DNA of 64,000 nt from NCBI GenBank assembly GCA_004144185.1, contig SEFP01000001.1, positions 186,001 through 250,000 on the forward strand. Reading direction: 5' to 3'. The notes under the pieces are model-generated. The model was not told where the DNA came from, made no database searches, and saw only the letters and a program-made list of their open reading frames with translations. Origin of the DNA: Sphingobacteriales bacterium. Lineage in GTDB: Bacteria > Bacteroidota > Bacteroidia > Chitinophagales > Chitinophagaceae. The translations under genes were made by a program, and so were the position numbers. Below, piece by piece: positions 8,273-17,136 of this stretch (position 1 is its first letter; the number at the start of each line of letters is the position of its first letter).

Positions 8273-8928
8273 AAATACACTTCTACCTCACCGCACTTTC
8301 ACTAATGGCCGGCTTTTCCGGAAAGGCCCAATCCACCAATCTGGAAATCGGACTCACTGGCGGTGTTCATTTTCACAATCATTCCGATCCCTATGGTCTC
8401 AACGCCCTCACTAAGACGGGCATTGACCTTCAAGGCAGCTTGCTCATCCGTTATACTGTCTCTCCGAAATGGAAACTGGGTATCGAGGCCACTGCCGGGA
8501 AGTGGACATCCAGGGATCAGCACAACAATTTTGATTTTCATCAAAGTAATCTTCTACAACCAGAGGGTTACACCGTTCACGAAGCCTCCCCTATGTTGGC
8601 TTTCCGAGCTACTGGCACCCGTCTGCTTCACGCTGGTCTCTGGCAAACTGCTTTGATCCTAAAGGCGGGCTATGCACTCGCTGTAAAGAAGGATCTTCCG
8701 TTAGAAGGCAATGGAAGCTATGACTTTTCGCTCCCTTCCGGAAGTGGTTTCACCGCTAGCATCCAGCTGGAGCAGTCCCGGATGATTACTAAGAATCTGG
8801 GCGCCATGGCTGTGGTAGGATTCGACTATTACCGGGTTAATTGGGGAAAACAACCCACATACGTCGTAGACATGAAGGACAATCTCATTTCCGTACCGGT
8901 ATCGCTGGGCGTTTTCGCTCGTTTTTAG
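8269..8928 (+). CDS. Outer-membrane beta-barrel protein
   Basis: The product has 219 residues. A signal peptide runs from MKIHFYLTALSLMAG to GKAQS. The mature part looks like an eight-stranded porin-type barrel: paired beta segments (LEIGLTGGVHF, GSLLIRYTVSPKWKLGIEATAGKW, GAMAVVGFDYYRVNWG) and a terminal phenylalanine (LGVFARF), the signature used by the BAM machine. It overlaps the remnant before it by four bases. It carries two TTCCGGAA copies, unlike the island genes before it, so it may be closer to host DNA in origin. The role is unknown. Confidence 0.7.
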   Translation: MKIHFYLTALSLMAGFSGKAQSTNLEIGLTGGVHFHNHSDPYGLNALTKTGIDLQGSLLIRYTVSPKWKLGIEATAGKWTSRDQHNNFDFHQSNLLQPEGYTVHEASPMLAFRATGTRLLHAGLWQTALILKAGYALAVKKDLPLEGNGSYDFSLPSGSGFTASIQLEQSRMITKNLGAMAVVGFDYYRVNWGKQPTYVVDMKDNLISVPVSLGVFARF

Positions 8929-9085
8929 CTTGTGAATTGATAGCAGAAGCTGCTGAATAAGTAGATTGATAGCTATTGTTTCCGGTCAGATATACACATT
9001 TTGATGCTCAAAAGACTATATAAAATCGTTTATTGACTGCGGATATTTGAGCTTTCTGGCAACGATTGCCTGGCAAGACTACAAT

Positions 9086-9190
9086 ATGTGTAAGCGTCTG
9101 AAAGAACTGTTTCCGGAAGGACCTCTTCCCTACTTGATTGCAGCGATTAGCTTTACGATTGCCGTCTTCATGATACGCTGGCTCCTGTAG
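9086..9190 (+). CDS. Possible 34-residue single-span membrane peptide
   Basis: ATG at 9086 opens a frame reading MCKRLKELFPEG, then a hydrophobic span (LIAAISFTIAVFMIRWLL) and a stop. The frame is also open upstream, so this may instead be the tail of a lost gene. It is the only coding-like feature between 8,929 and 9,312. The bases 8,944-8,964 of this gap are identical to the 3' end of the broken small gene at 12,764-12,784. Confidence 0.25.
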   Translation: MCKRLKELFPEGPLPYLIAAISFTIAVFMIRWLL

Positions 9191-9312
9191 TACTGACTCC
9201 TTGGTTCCTAATGAAGTTGACCCACTAGGACTTCCGGACCCAAAAGGATAGGAGTAATTATGATATTAGCTATCTGGCAAGTAGCTTCGCGCCCCTAATT
9301 TCTCCCCTTTTA

Positions 9313-11678
9313 ATGCGACTTTTTTTACGCGCCTGCCAAGCGGCCTGCCTGGCGCTGATCCTCCTGTTTACAAATGTGTGGACCGGCTATAGCCAGATTG
9401 AATCCTTCAACTTCGTGACCAATGGACAGGTACGGTCCATTCTGCGCTCCGGCAACCGGCTGTATGTAGGGGGCACCTTTGCCCTGATTGGGCCGAATAC
9501 ACCGTATGGGATAGGGGTCAATTCCACAACAGGTACCTATAGTACCGGGTACGCAAAGCCTAACAGCACGGTCCGAGCGTCGGTTCCGGATGGATCGGGA
9601 GGGTGATACATCGGCGGCGATTTTACTCTTGTGGGTACGGTTGCCCGTAACCGGATTGCTCACATTCTGGCTACCGGAGCGGTCGATCCTGGCTTTAACG
9701 CAGATGTCGATGGCACCGTCTCTGCCCTGGCCCGGAATGGGACTACCCTGTATATTGGTGGGAGCTTCTCTACGGTCAACAGTACCGCTCGCAGCCGTGT
9801 AGCCGCGGTGAGTGCCACGACCGGAGCCGTAGATCCTGGCTTCACTGCCGATGTAAATAGTATAGTCTCTGCCCTGGCCGTCAATGGGACTACCCTGTAC
9901 ATAGGGGGAAGCTTCACTTCTGTTAACAGCACCGCTCGTACTAATATAGCCGCAGTGAATGCCACAACTGGAGCTATAGATATTGGCTTTACTGCCGATG
10001 CCGATGGTACCATCGAAGCCTTGTTGGTGAATGGGGCTACGCTATATATGGGCGGGGGCTTCACGACCGTCAATGGTACCGCTCGCAACCATGTAGCTGC
10101 GGTGAGCGCAACTACCGGATCCGTGGATCCTGGTTTCACTGCCGATGCCGATGGTACCGTCTTTGCCCTAGTCCTGAATGGGACTACCTTGTATGTAGGG
10201 GGATTCTTCGTTACGGTTAACAGTATCGCTCGTACTAATATAGCCGCAGTGAATGCTACGACTGGGGTGGTCGATGCGGGCTTTACCGCCGATGCCAATA
10301 CCACCGTCAGTGCCCTGGCGGTCAATGGGTCTACCCTATATATAGGGGGACTATTCGCTACGATCAATGGTGCCACTCGTATTTATCTAGCTGCGATGAG
10401 TGCGACTACCGGAGCGGTCGATCCTGGCTTCAACGCCAACGCCAATAACGCTGTCGCTGCCTTGGCGGTCAATGGGTCTACCTTGTATATAGGCGGAAGC
10501 TTCACAACCGTCAATGTTATCACTCGCAACCGTCTGGCCGCAGTGAATGCCACCACCGGGGTCGTGGATCCTGGCTTCACCGCCAACGCCAATAACACCG
10601 TCACTGCTCTGGCGGTCAATGGGTCTACCCTGTATATGGGCGGAAACTTCACAACCGTCAATAATACCGCTCGCAACCATGTAGCCGCAGTGAATGCTAC
10701 AACTGGAGCCGTAGATCCTGGCTTCACCGCCAACACCAATACCACCGTCAATGCTCTGGTGGTGAATGGGTCTACCCTGTATATGGGCGGAAACTTCACA
10801 ACCGTCAATAATACCACTCGTACCCGTGTAGCGGCGGTCAATGCCACGACTGGGGTGGTGGATGCAGGCTTTACCGCCGATGCCAATACCACCGTCAGTG
10901 CCCTGGCGGTCAATGGGTCTACCCTATATATAGGGGGACTATTCGCTACGATCAATGGTGCCACTCGTACCCGTGTAGCCGCGGTGAGTGCCACTACTGG
11001 GTTAGTGGATCCTGGCTTTATTGCCAAGGCCAATAGCAGCGTCTCTGCCCTGGCGGTAACTGGTTCTGCCCTGTATATGGGGGGGCACTTTCAGTATGGT
11101 TAACAGTAGGCCTAATAACTTTATTGCTGCCGTCCGGACTACAGATGGTACACTGCTCAATACGATCCTGACCCAATTTCAGGCACAAGCAGACGGTTCG
11201 GTCAATCAACTTTCTTGGACCGTAGCCGACCGGGCTACCGGTACCCACTTCACTGTTGAACGCAGCACCACCGGAAAAGATTTTACTTCAATCGGCACTG
11301 TAACAGGTAGTGATGCCAACCAGTACTCTTATACCGATACGGCAGTACCTGCTTCCGGAATCACTTACTACCGGCTCCGGCTGACTGAGGCCAGCGGTAA
11401 GATCAGTTACAGCTCCGTGGTAAGCGTACAGCGTGACAGCGAGAGCCGCACCGGACTCATCACCGTAGCCCCTCAGCCGGTCAAAGGACTTCTTTACCAT
11501 TAATTGCTCAGACTCTAAACTGATGGGTACCCTAGCCACGGTCTTGAATTTACAAGGGCAGCCAGTAGCTCGGTTTGAAATTCAGGATGGTCTGCGGGTA
11601 GATGTGAGCCACTGGTTGCCGGGTCTGTACTTAGTGCACCTGGCTAGCGGTGAGACCCTACGCATCAGCAAACCATAA
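9313..11678 (+). pseudogene. T9SS beta-propeller protein (delta-60-like repeats), broken three times
   Basis: The original gene encoded about 785 residues: a signal peptide (ends VWTGYSQIE), then 10 repeats of 49 residues with the pattern DPGFTADAN, then V-ALAVNGSTLYIGG, FTTVN and TAR--VAAVNATTG. This resembles DUF5122/delta-60 propeller blades. A type A sorting domain follows at the end (FTVERS fibronectin-like part, then LPGLYLVHLASGETLRI). It is cut by a TGA in frame at 9604-9606 (probably a former Trp codon), a frameshift near 11,090 and a second frameshift near 11,500. The C-terminal piece ends with TAA at 11,676. One blade (10,279-10,381) is repeated without change at 10,867-10,969. It would have been a surface protein; it is now a pseudogene. 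Confidence 0.8.
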
Positions 11679-11701
11679 CCCCTGCTAAATCCATAAGCTC
11701 C

Positions 11702-11818
11702 TATTTGGCGCGGATTTCAGAGTAATTTTAGAATGACCTTAAAAGTGACCTTAAATCAAAAATCGGACGTTTAATTCTCGGCCTATCAAACGTAAAACCC
11801 TTATTTGGCGCGGGTTTC
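11702..11818. repeat. Pair of 17-base direct repeats beside the inner attachment site
   Basis: TATTTGGCGCGG followed by A or G and TTTC occurs at 11,702-11,718 and 11,802-11,818, exactly 100 bases apart and 27 bases before the tRNA fragment. Between them GACCTTAAA also occurs twice. The position fits integrase arm sites, but this is inference. No gene is seen from 11,679 to 12,048. Confidence 0.45.
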
Positions 11819-11844
11819 GTCCCGTAACCTAAAAACACCAACTT

Positions 11845-11887
11845 ACTCATAATCAGTTGGTCGCTTGTTCAAGCCCGGCAGGGCCCA
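11845..11887 (+). pseudogene. Fragment of tRNA(CAT), 3' half (inner attachment site)
   Basis: These bases repeat 1,703-1,745, with one G-to-T change in the T stem. With no acceptor 5' half or D arm it cannot be a working tRNA. It marks the end of element 1 and the start of element 2. Confidence 0.9.
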
Positions 11888-11890
11888 CCC

Positions 11891-11921
11891 GTTGAAAGCC
11901 GCTCCAGGAGCGGCTTTCAAC
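11891..11921 (+). terminator. Hairpin, second copy
   Basis: Identical to the hairpin at 1,750-1,780 (15-bp perfect stem). Behind a dead tRNA fragment it has no transcript to end. Confidence 0.6.
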
Positions 11922-12048
11922 ATTTTAAGCACCAACTGATTATCTTGCGCGTTGTAGAAAGTCATCTTACAATGGCCGCAACAGTGCAGAAGAAACGTAA
12001 TAAGGCTAGGAATATCACTGCCCCATGGAGCAAGCTGTACCGAGCCTC

Positions 12049-12309
12049 ATGTCAATCCGGATAACTTGGAAAACTGCACGTACCTCTCTGAAGACAGATT
12101 GGTATGTAAAGTTGAACTTCTACGATGCTGCCGGTAGCATGAAGCCAATCACACGTAAGAACATGAACAGCTATACCAGTCTGATTGATCGATAGATAGC
12201 CACCCAGTCAGCAATCGATGTTTTGATGGCCGATCTGATGAATGGGTGGAATCCGATCATCCACAAAGGCCCTCCGCCTGTAATTATTGAACTATCTACA
12301 GATTTCTAG
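12049..12309 (+). pseudogene. Integrase remnant of a second element
   Basis: The ATG at 12,049 starts MSIRITWKTART, matching the integrase at 1,907. Codon 49 is TAG (12,193-12,195), where the other copy has CAG for glutamine. The frame continues to a stop at 12,307, but the homologous part ends near 12,302, so the core-binding and catalytic domains are gone. It shows that a related element entered the same tRNA, or that the element duplicated. Confidence 0.85.
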
Positions 12310-12454
12310 CCAACTCTGGTACTGGCAAAACAGGAATAGTAATGTGGTTTTAGTATCCTTAGTTTGAGCGTTCTGTTTTAGTGCTCACAATCATCAACAT
12401 ATAAATCGTTTCAATAAATTTAAGTGGTAACTTTAAAGCTAGCTACCCACTCCC

Positions 12455-12784
12455 ATGAAACTACTTGAATTTACAGAGGCCGACAATCCGGGCAATAAGA
12501 TCATCATTATCGCAGGCCATATTGCAGCAGTTAAAGGAGATGGCCGACATTCTACTATCATCACAAATGGAGGAACACAGTTGTATGTTGCAGAATCCGT
12601 TGAGCAGGTGACTCGTAAAATCAATGATGCCGATGCGCCAAGTAATCCCGGAAAGATCATAGTATCAAAACCAAGTGGACCTAATGAAGATGATAATGCT
12701 AAGTGGTCGTAAAAAGCCCCAGCTAAAGACTGGCTGTCTGAACAGGAATACGAACAGCAGAAACAGAAGCTGCTGAATAAGTAG
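12455..12784 (+). pseudogene. Small protein gene split by an in-frame TAA
   Basis: ATG at 12,455 opens 85 codons ending ...NAKWS, then TAA at 12,710. The same frame continues with KAPAKDWLSEQEYEQQKQ and ends KLLNK at 12,784. The LSEQEYEQQKQKLLNK tail is a typical helical C-terminus, so the ancestral protein probably had 109 residues. The N-terminal 55 residues (IIIIAGHIAAVKG, then TQLYVAESVEQVTRKI) faintly recall FlbD-like small beta proteins; this is weak. The first 85 residues may still be made. The intergenic 12,310-12,454 before it holds nothing I recognise. Confidence 0.5.
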
Positions 12785-12932
12785 GATTTGATTCCTGATA
12801 CATTACGAAACGAAAAACAGAGCACTTAAAATCAAGCAATCTTATAAGATTTCAAGGCGCTGATAAGCAGCACTTTACATCAAAGTAATTGATCTTCCGG
12901 AAAAAAATGGAAACGCGGATATCTTATTACCT

Positions 12933-12973
12933 ACTAAAAGCGCCTTCTAAATCGCTTGGAGGGCGCTTTTAGT
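12933..12973. terminator. Hairpin with 12-bp perfect stem
   Basis: ACTAAAAGCGCC and its complement flank a 17-base loop. The A and T runs inside the arms allow use as a terminator in either direction. It lies in the 12,785-13,073 gap, which otherwise shows no convincing gene. Confidence 0.6.
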
Positions 12974-13073
12974 ATTATCAGGTTACCCATAAGCACAATT
13001 TGAGCACGGATTATTTAGCCATTGAAGGGGAACTGATTTATACGATCTGTTCTGCGGATTTGCCCGCTTCGTT

Positions 13074-13295
13074 TTACCGTACGTACCTGGTTGCGCCGCG
13101 ACAATCGGTGATGAACGTAGCTGAGGGATTTTTGATCAGCAGTTTGTTGGGATCAATGTTCTCCTGCAGGTAATCCGTGGCAGGCGATGGAGTGCCCGCA
13201 TGGACGCCGGACTCCGAAATCATCTTGATCAGAATACTTCTTTCCACGTCAACGCGGTAGACTTTAATGATATCGTTGAGACGATCCTGCCACAT
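13074..13295 (-). pseudogene. umuD: umuD remnant (LexA-like self-cleaving protein, N-terminal half)
   Basis: The frame reads IKVYRVD, then ISESGVHAGTPSPATDYLQ, then NKLLIKNPSATF, which matches the start of Bacteroidota UmuD. The Ala-Gly pair is the self-cleavage site. UmuD is normally about 145 residues and continues with a serine in GDSM and a lysine. Here the frame diverges after NPSATF and stops, so both catalytic residues are missing. No umuC is beside it. In life UmuD processing activates error-prone polymerase V during the SOS response. The fragment marks DNA loss at the right side of the island. Confidence 0.7.
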
Positions 13296-13606
13296 CCTAT
13301 TCCGGAACGTTTAAACCGTGAAAGTAGTCATACTAGCTGGTAGAAGCCCCTGTTTCGCATAGGTATAAAATCCGGGCAGGAACCTGGCCAGGTTCTGCCC
13401 GGCAGATGGAACGATAGGGAAAGAAGAGCTAATCGCCCTGGCACACAAAGAACCAGATACAACACTCTTTTATTTCAAATAAAATTGATTATATATTACA
13501 ATATATTTCTGAGTATTAAAATGAGTATGAAATTATGGTTAATAGCGTTCATCTAAATACTTTGGTAACATTTAAAACCAAATTTTGCCTGCGCTATTCG
13601 CCTATT
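13296..13606. other. Intergenic region with a bulged hairpin
   Basis: These 311 bases hold a TTCCGGAA copy at 13,300 and an inverted repeat at 13,372-13,402 (CCGGGCAG/CTGCCCGG with one bulged base) without a T run. The AT-rich end (13,450-13,530) presumably holds the promoter of the next gene. I see no exact TAnnTTTG. Confidence 0.4.
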
Positions 13607-16600
13607 ATGAAAAAAATTTACGTTGTTTTTTACAGCATTATGCTGGTCTTGGGATGGACACACAGCCAGGCACAGATCAGTATCACAAGTCTTCCGTATC
13701 AACCTGCGACGACTGACTTCAATACTTACAATCCCACTTCTGCAGCCAATCTCACGGCTACGTTGCCGGCGGGATGGACGGCCGCTTCCAGTAGTACCGC
13801 GGCATACAAGGGACCCTCTTCCAATCCGGGAACTACCGGCGGCTACTATGCGTTTTCGCAAACCGGTAACACCAGCGACTACAGTATCGGAGCCCTGAGA
13901 ACAACTTCAACAGGTAACATTACCTATGCGGTTTCCTTTACTAACAATTCCGGAACCACAATTACCTCCATCACACTCGGCTGGGATTACAAGCAATTTA
14001 GCTTTAATAATACGTCCGGATGGAATTGCTCCGGAACCGGTGCACTGGCCGGAAATACCACGCTGGATAACAAAGACTTTACCGGGGCGTCCTCTGGCAC
14101 CACTGGATCAGGCGCAATCACTTCAGTTACTGCGTTCAATCTCAATGGGCTTTCCATCGCTCCCGGGCAAACCTTTGGAATTTCCTGGGTCACTGTCGAT
14201 ATATCCGGCAGTGACAACGGTATCGGGATTGACAACTTTTCGATAATCGCTTCAGCTGTCAACTCCGTTCCTACCAAACTGGCCGTTACCTCTGTTACCC
14301 CTGCCTCTCCGGTTGTCAGTAGCCCCTTTGCAGTTTCCGTGCAGGTACAAGACGCCAATAACACTGCTATCAATGTAACTGCCAGTACCCCGGTTAATCT
14401 GGCGGTCACCACCGGTTCCGGAACCCTTGCCGGCGTACTTTCCGGAACCATTCCGGTCGGATCGAATACGATTACCTTTTCAAATCTTAGTTACAATGTA
14501 GCGGAGAACGGCGTGGTTCTGACGGCAACCGATGCCTCTGCTACCCCTCTGGCCAGTGGTGCCAGCAGTCCGTTTAATGTGCTGGCAACAGCCTCCCAGC
14601 TTTCCTTTGTCAATATACCGACTACGGGGGCTGCGGGTACGTCTTTAAGCAGCTTTACTGTAGAAGCCCGCCGTCCGGACAATACCGTAGACAATACCTA
14701 CACCGGAACCATTACGCTCACGAAAGCCAGCGGACCCGGTGTGCTGACGGGCACCACTTCCGTAGCAGCCGTTGCAGGGGTTGCTACCTTCAATGCCATT
14801 CAACTGTCTCAGGCAGGCACTTATACATTGACTGCGGGCTCCGGAACGCTTTCAACGGCAACCAGCCCGTCCATTGTCATCAGCCCGGTTACGGCTCCAA
14901 CCGATTATTTCCGGAGCAATGTGACCAGTGGCACCTACAATACGGCGGGCAGCTGGCAAAGCTCAACAGACAGCCTTAACTGGATATCGGCAACGGCTGC
15001 CCCCACCGGCAGTGCCCGTTCGATCAGTATTCAGAATGGCCATACCATTACCGTTTCAGCTACCGGAAGTACCGGCAACCAGATCCGCATCCGGAGTGGC
15101 GGTACGCTCGTCTACACCACCAGTATTTTCACACTGGCCAATGGCTCCGGAGACGATTTGATCATAGAAAACGGCGGCCGTCTGGCCATGAATTCGTCTC
15201 CCATTACACTGGCTTCCGGTGCCACTGCCCGTATCCAGACCGGCGGCATCGCATCTACCAATGTAGGTACCACCGTTGTGAGCCCAGACTTCGGTGCCAG
15301 CAGCAGCTACTCCTTTGAGACGGATGCCGTACTGGAATACACCGCAGCAGCGCAACCCACCATCAGCGGTGTAACTATTTTTCCAGCCTCTGCAGACTAT
15401 CCGGTTTTACGTTTTGCAGTCAGTCTGTCCGGAAATATCGGTGGCACCGGCCCGACCATCATCAACGGACGGGTTGAAGTGCCAACAGGCGTTTCGGTAG
15501 GCTTTACCAGCAGCGGCGTCAAAATCTTCAAAGGCGGTATCATTAACGACGGCCCTGTAACGTTTGGCAGCTCAACACCGTTTCAGATTACAGGAACCAA
15601 TGCCGTTCTGGGCGGCTCCGGAACCCTCTTAATCGGCAATACAGCAGGCCTGACCATCGTTTCCGGAGCCGACGTCCGCCTCCTCAATGATAAAACGATT
15701 TCCAACACCAATACTTCGGTCAGCACCGTGACTGTTGCCGGCACGCTCAACACCAATGGCTTTGTCCTTTCCGGAAATACGGCGTTTACCGCTGCGTCCG
15801 GTGCCAAACTTCAGATATCTGCAGCTGCCGGTATCACTCCTTCCGGAACAACCGGCAATATCCAATCATCCGGTGCCCGAACGTACAACGCTTCCGCTAC
15901 CTACGAATACAATGGTACCAGCGCTCAGAATACAGGTAGCGGTCTGCCGACAACCATCGCCGGTCTGGCTATCACCAACCTGGCAGGCGTTACGCTCAGC
16001 AATCCAACCACCCTGTCGGGAAGCCTGGCACTGACCAGTGGTGTGCTGACCACCAGCACCGCAGCGCCTTTGACGCTTAGTGCTACGGCAACCCTCACGG
16101 GCGGAAGCGCTTCTGCTTATGTGGGAGGACCGGTAAGTCGTGCTACCAACGCAACCAGTTCGTATGTCTTTCCGGTTGGCAGAAGCGGCCGGTACATGCC
16201 GGTACGCATCGCGCCGGATGCCAGCACAGCCAGTACCTACACGGTAGAATTTTTCAATACCGGCACTCCTGATTATCAAAACGTGACTGCACCGCTCGCT
16301 TCCGTAGATGCCGGCAGCTGGTTTGAAATCAGTCGCGCGTCAGGAGGCGCTAATGCAGCAGTAACCCTGCCATATGATGCAGCCACGAACGTAACCGATG
16401 CAACCACGCTGGTACTGGCTCACCGTCCGGGTGCAGCCGGTACACCCTGGGTTTCCGAAGGCGGCACTGTTTCCGGAACCAATACGTCCGGAACGGTCAC
16501 CTCCGGAATCGTTAGCAGTTTTTCGCCATTTGCCATCGGGTCAACGGCTACACAGCCACTGCCGGTAAAACTGGCGTCGTTTACGCTTCAGACTCAGGCG

Positions 16601-17083
16601 CAGGCCGTACAACTCGACTGGCAACTGGCCGGAACAGCGGAAGCCGGAATGCTTGTGGTAGAACGCAGCCAGGACGGCAGGCAGTTTGAACCGCTGCACC
16701 GTCAGTCCATGCCGTCCAAAGCTTCCCGGTACACAGACCTGGCACCGGTTTCCGGAATGAATTATTACCGTCTGGCCATTACGGATGTTACCGGCGCCAC
16801 CAGCTACAGCCAGATTCTTACGGCTTCTTTTTCCGGAATAGAACCCGTCCAGGCTGCCTTCCCGAATCCGGCCAGTAGCTATCTGTTTGCAGACTTCCAG
16901 CCGGCGTCCCTGCCAGCGACAGGATCGCTTATCAACCTTGCAGGGCAGCAGGTCTGGTCTCAGGAAATTCTTACTGCCGGGCGGCTTGAGGTGCCGGTTC
17001 AGAACCTTCCGGCCGGGGTGTATCAGTTTCAGATTAGTTCCGGAACCGGCCTTTCCACGCAGCGGGTTCAGATTGTTCACTAA
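13607..17083 (+). CDS. Large T9SS cargo protein with Ig-like and beta-helix-like regions
   Basis: The product has about 1158 residues. I take the ATG at 13,607 (MKKIYVVFYSIML) because the upstream extension has no signal peptide. A signal peptide ends SQAQIS. Residues about 30-215 resemble a choice-of-anchor type domain, and about 220-440 hold two Ig/invasin-like domains (PTKLAVTSVTPASPVVSS, LSFVNIPTTGAAGTSL). Residues about 440-860 are serine/threonine-rich parallel-beta-like repeats. A type A sorting domain ends the chain (AFPNPASSYLFADF, LPAGVYQFQI, RVQIVH). It should be exported by T9SS and anchored outside. It contains about nine TTCCGGAA copies. Function is unknown; adhesion is likely. 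Confidence 0.8.
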   Translation: MKKIYVVFYSIMLVLGWTHSQAQISITSLPYQPATTDFNTYNPTSAANLTATLPAGWTAASSSTAAYKGPSSNPGTTGGYYAFSQTGNTSDYSIGALRTTSTGNITYAVSFTNNSGTTITSITLGWDYKQFSFNNTSGWNCSGTGALAGNTTLDNKDFTGASSGTTGSGAITSVTAFNLNGLSIAPGQTFGISWVTVDISGSDNGIGIDNFSIIASAVNSVPTKLAVTSVTPASPVVSSPFAVSVQVQDANNTAINVTASTPVNLAVTTGSGTLAGVLSGTIPVGSNTITFSNLSYNVAENGVVLTATDASATPLASGASSPFNVLATASQLSFVNIPTTGAAGTSLSSFTVEARRPDNTVDNTYTGTITLTKASGPGVLTGTTSVAAVAGVATFNAIQLSQAGTYTLTAGSGTLSTATSPSIVISPVTAPTDYFRSNVTSGTYNTAGSWQSSTDSLNWISATAAPTGSARSISIQNGHTITVSATGSTGNQIRIRSGGTLVYTTSIFTLANGSGDDLIIENGGRLAMNSSPITLASGATARIQTGGIASTNVGTTVVSPDFGASSSYSFETDAVLEYTAAAQPTISGVTIFPASADYPVLRFAVSLSGNIGGTGPTIINGRVEVPTGVSVGFTSSGVKIFKGGIINDGPVTFGSSTPFQITGTNAVLGGSGTLLIGNTAGLTIVSGADVRLLNDKTISNTNTSVSTVTVAGTLNTNGFVLSGNTAFTAASGAKLQISAAAGITPSGTTGNIQSSGARTYNASATYEYNGTSAQNTGSGLPTTIAGLAITNLAGVTLSNPTTLSGSLALTSGVLTTSTAAPLTLSATATLTGGSASAYVGGPVSRATNATSSYVFPVGRSGRYMPVRIAPDASTASTYTVEFFNTGTPDYQNVTAPLASVDAGSWFEISRASGGANAAVTLPYDAATNVTDATTLVLAHRPGAAGTPWVSEGGTVSGTNTSGTVTSGIVSSFSPFAIGSTATQPLPVKLASFTLQTQAQAVQLDWQLAGTAEAGMLVVERSQDGRQFEPLHRQSMPSKASRYTDLAPVSGMNYYRLAITDVTGATSYSQILTASFSGIEPVQAAFPNPASSYLFADFQPASLPATGSLINLAGQQVWSQEILTAGRLEVPVQNLPAGVYQFQISSGTGLSTQRVQIVH

Positions 17084-17098
17084 TACCTCCTAACGGTC

Positions 17099-17134
17099 AA
17101 AAAAGGTGTGCTTTCAGAAAGCACACCTTTTTTT
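17099..17134. terminator. Bidirectional terminator between convergent genes
   Basis: AAAAAAGGTGTGCTTTC pairs with its complement around a short loop, giving A and T runs on both sides. It separates the large cargo gene from the response regulator gene. Confidence 0.9.
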
Positions 17135-17136
17135 GT

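Larger units (their letters stand above)
11845..12302 (+). repeat. Direct repeat copy B
   Basis: This is the second copy of the 1,703-2,161 segment, including the tRNA 3' end, the 31-base hairpin and the first part of an integrase gene. Homology stops after CTATCTACAG, beyond which the sequence is unrelated. Confidence 0.85.

Noticed and set aside
9660-11033. Antisense ORFs (about 97-238 codons) under the propeller repeats
   Set aside because: They merely mirror the 147-base repeat; the sense protein has signal peptide, blades and sorting domain.
12997-13150. Short plus-strand open stretch over the umuD remnant
   Set aside because: No start or family resemblance; the minus-strand umuD similarity is stronger.
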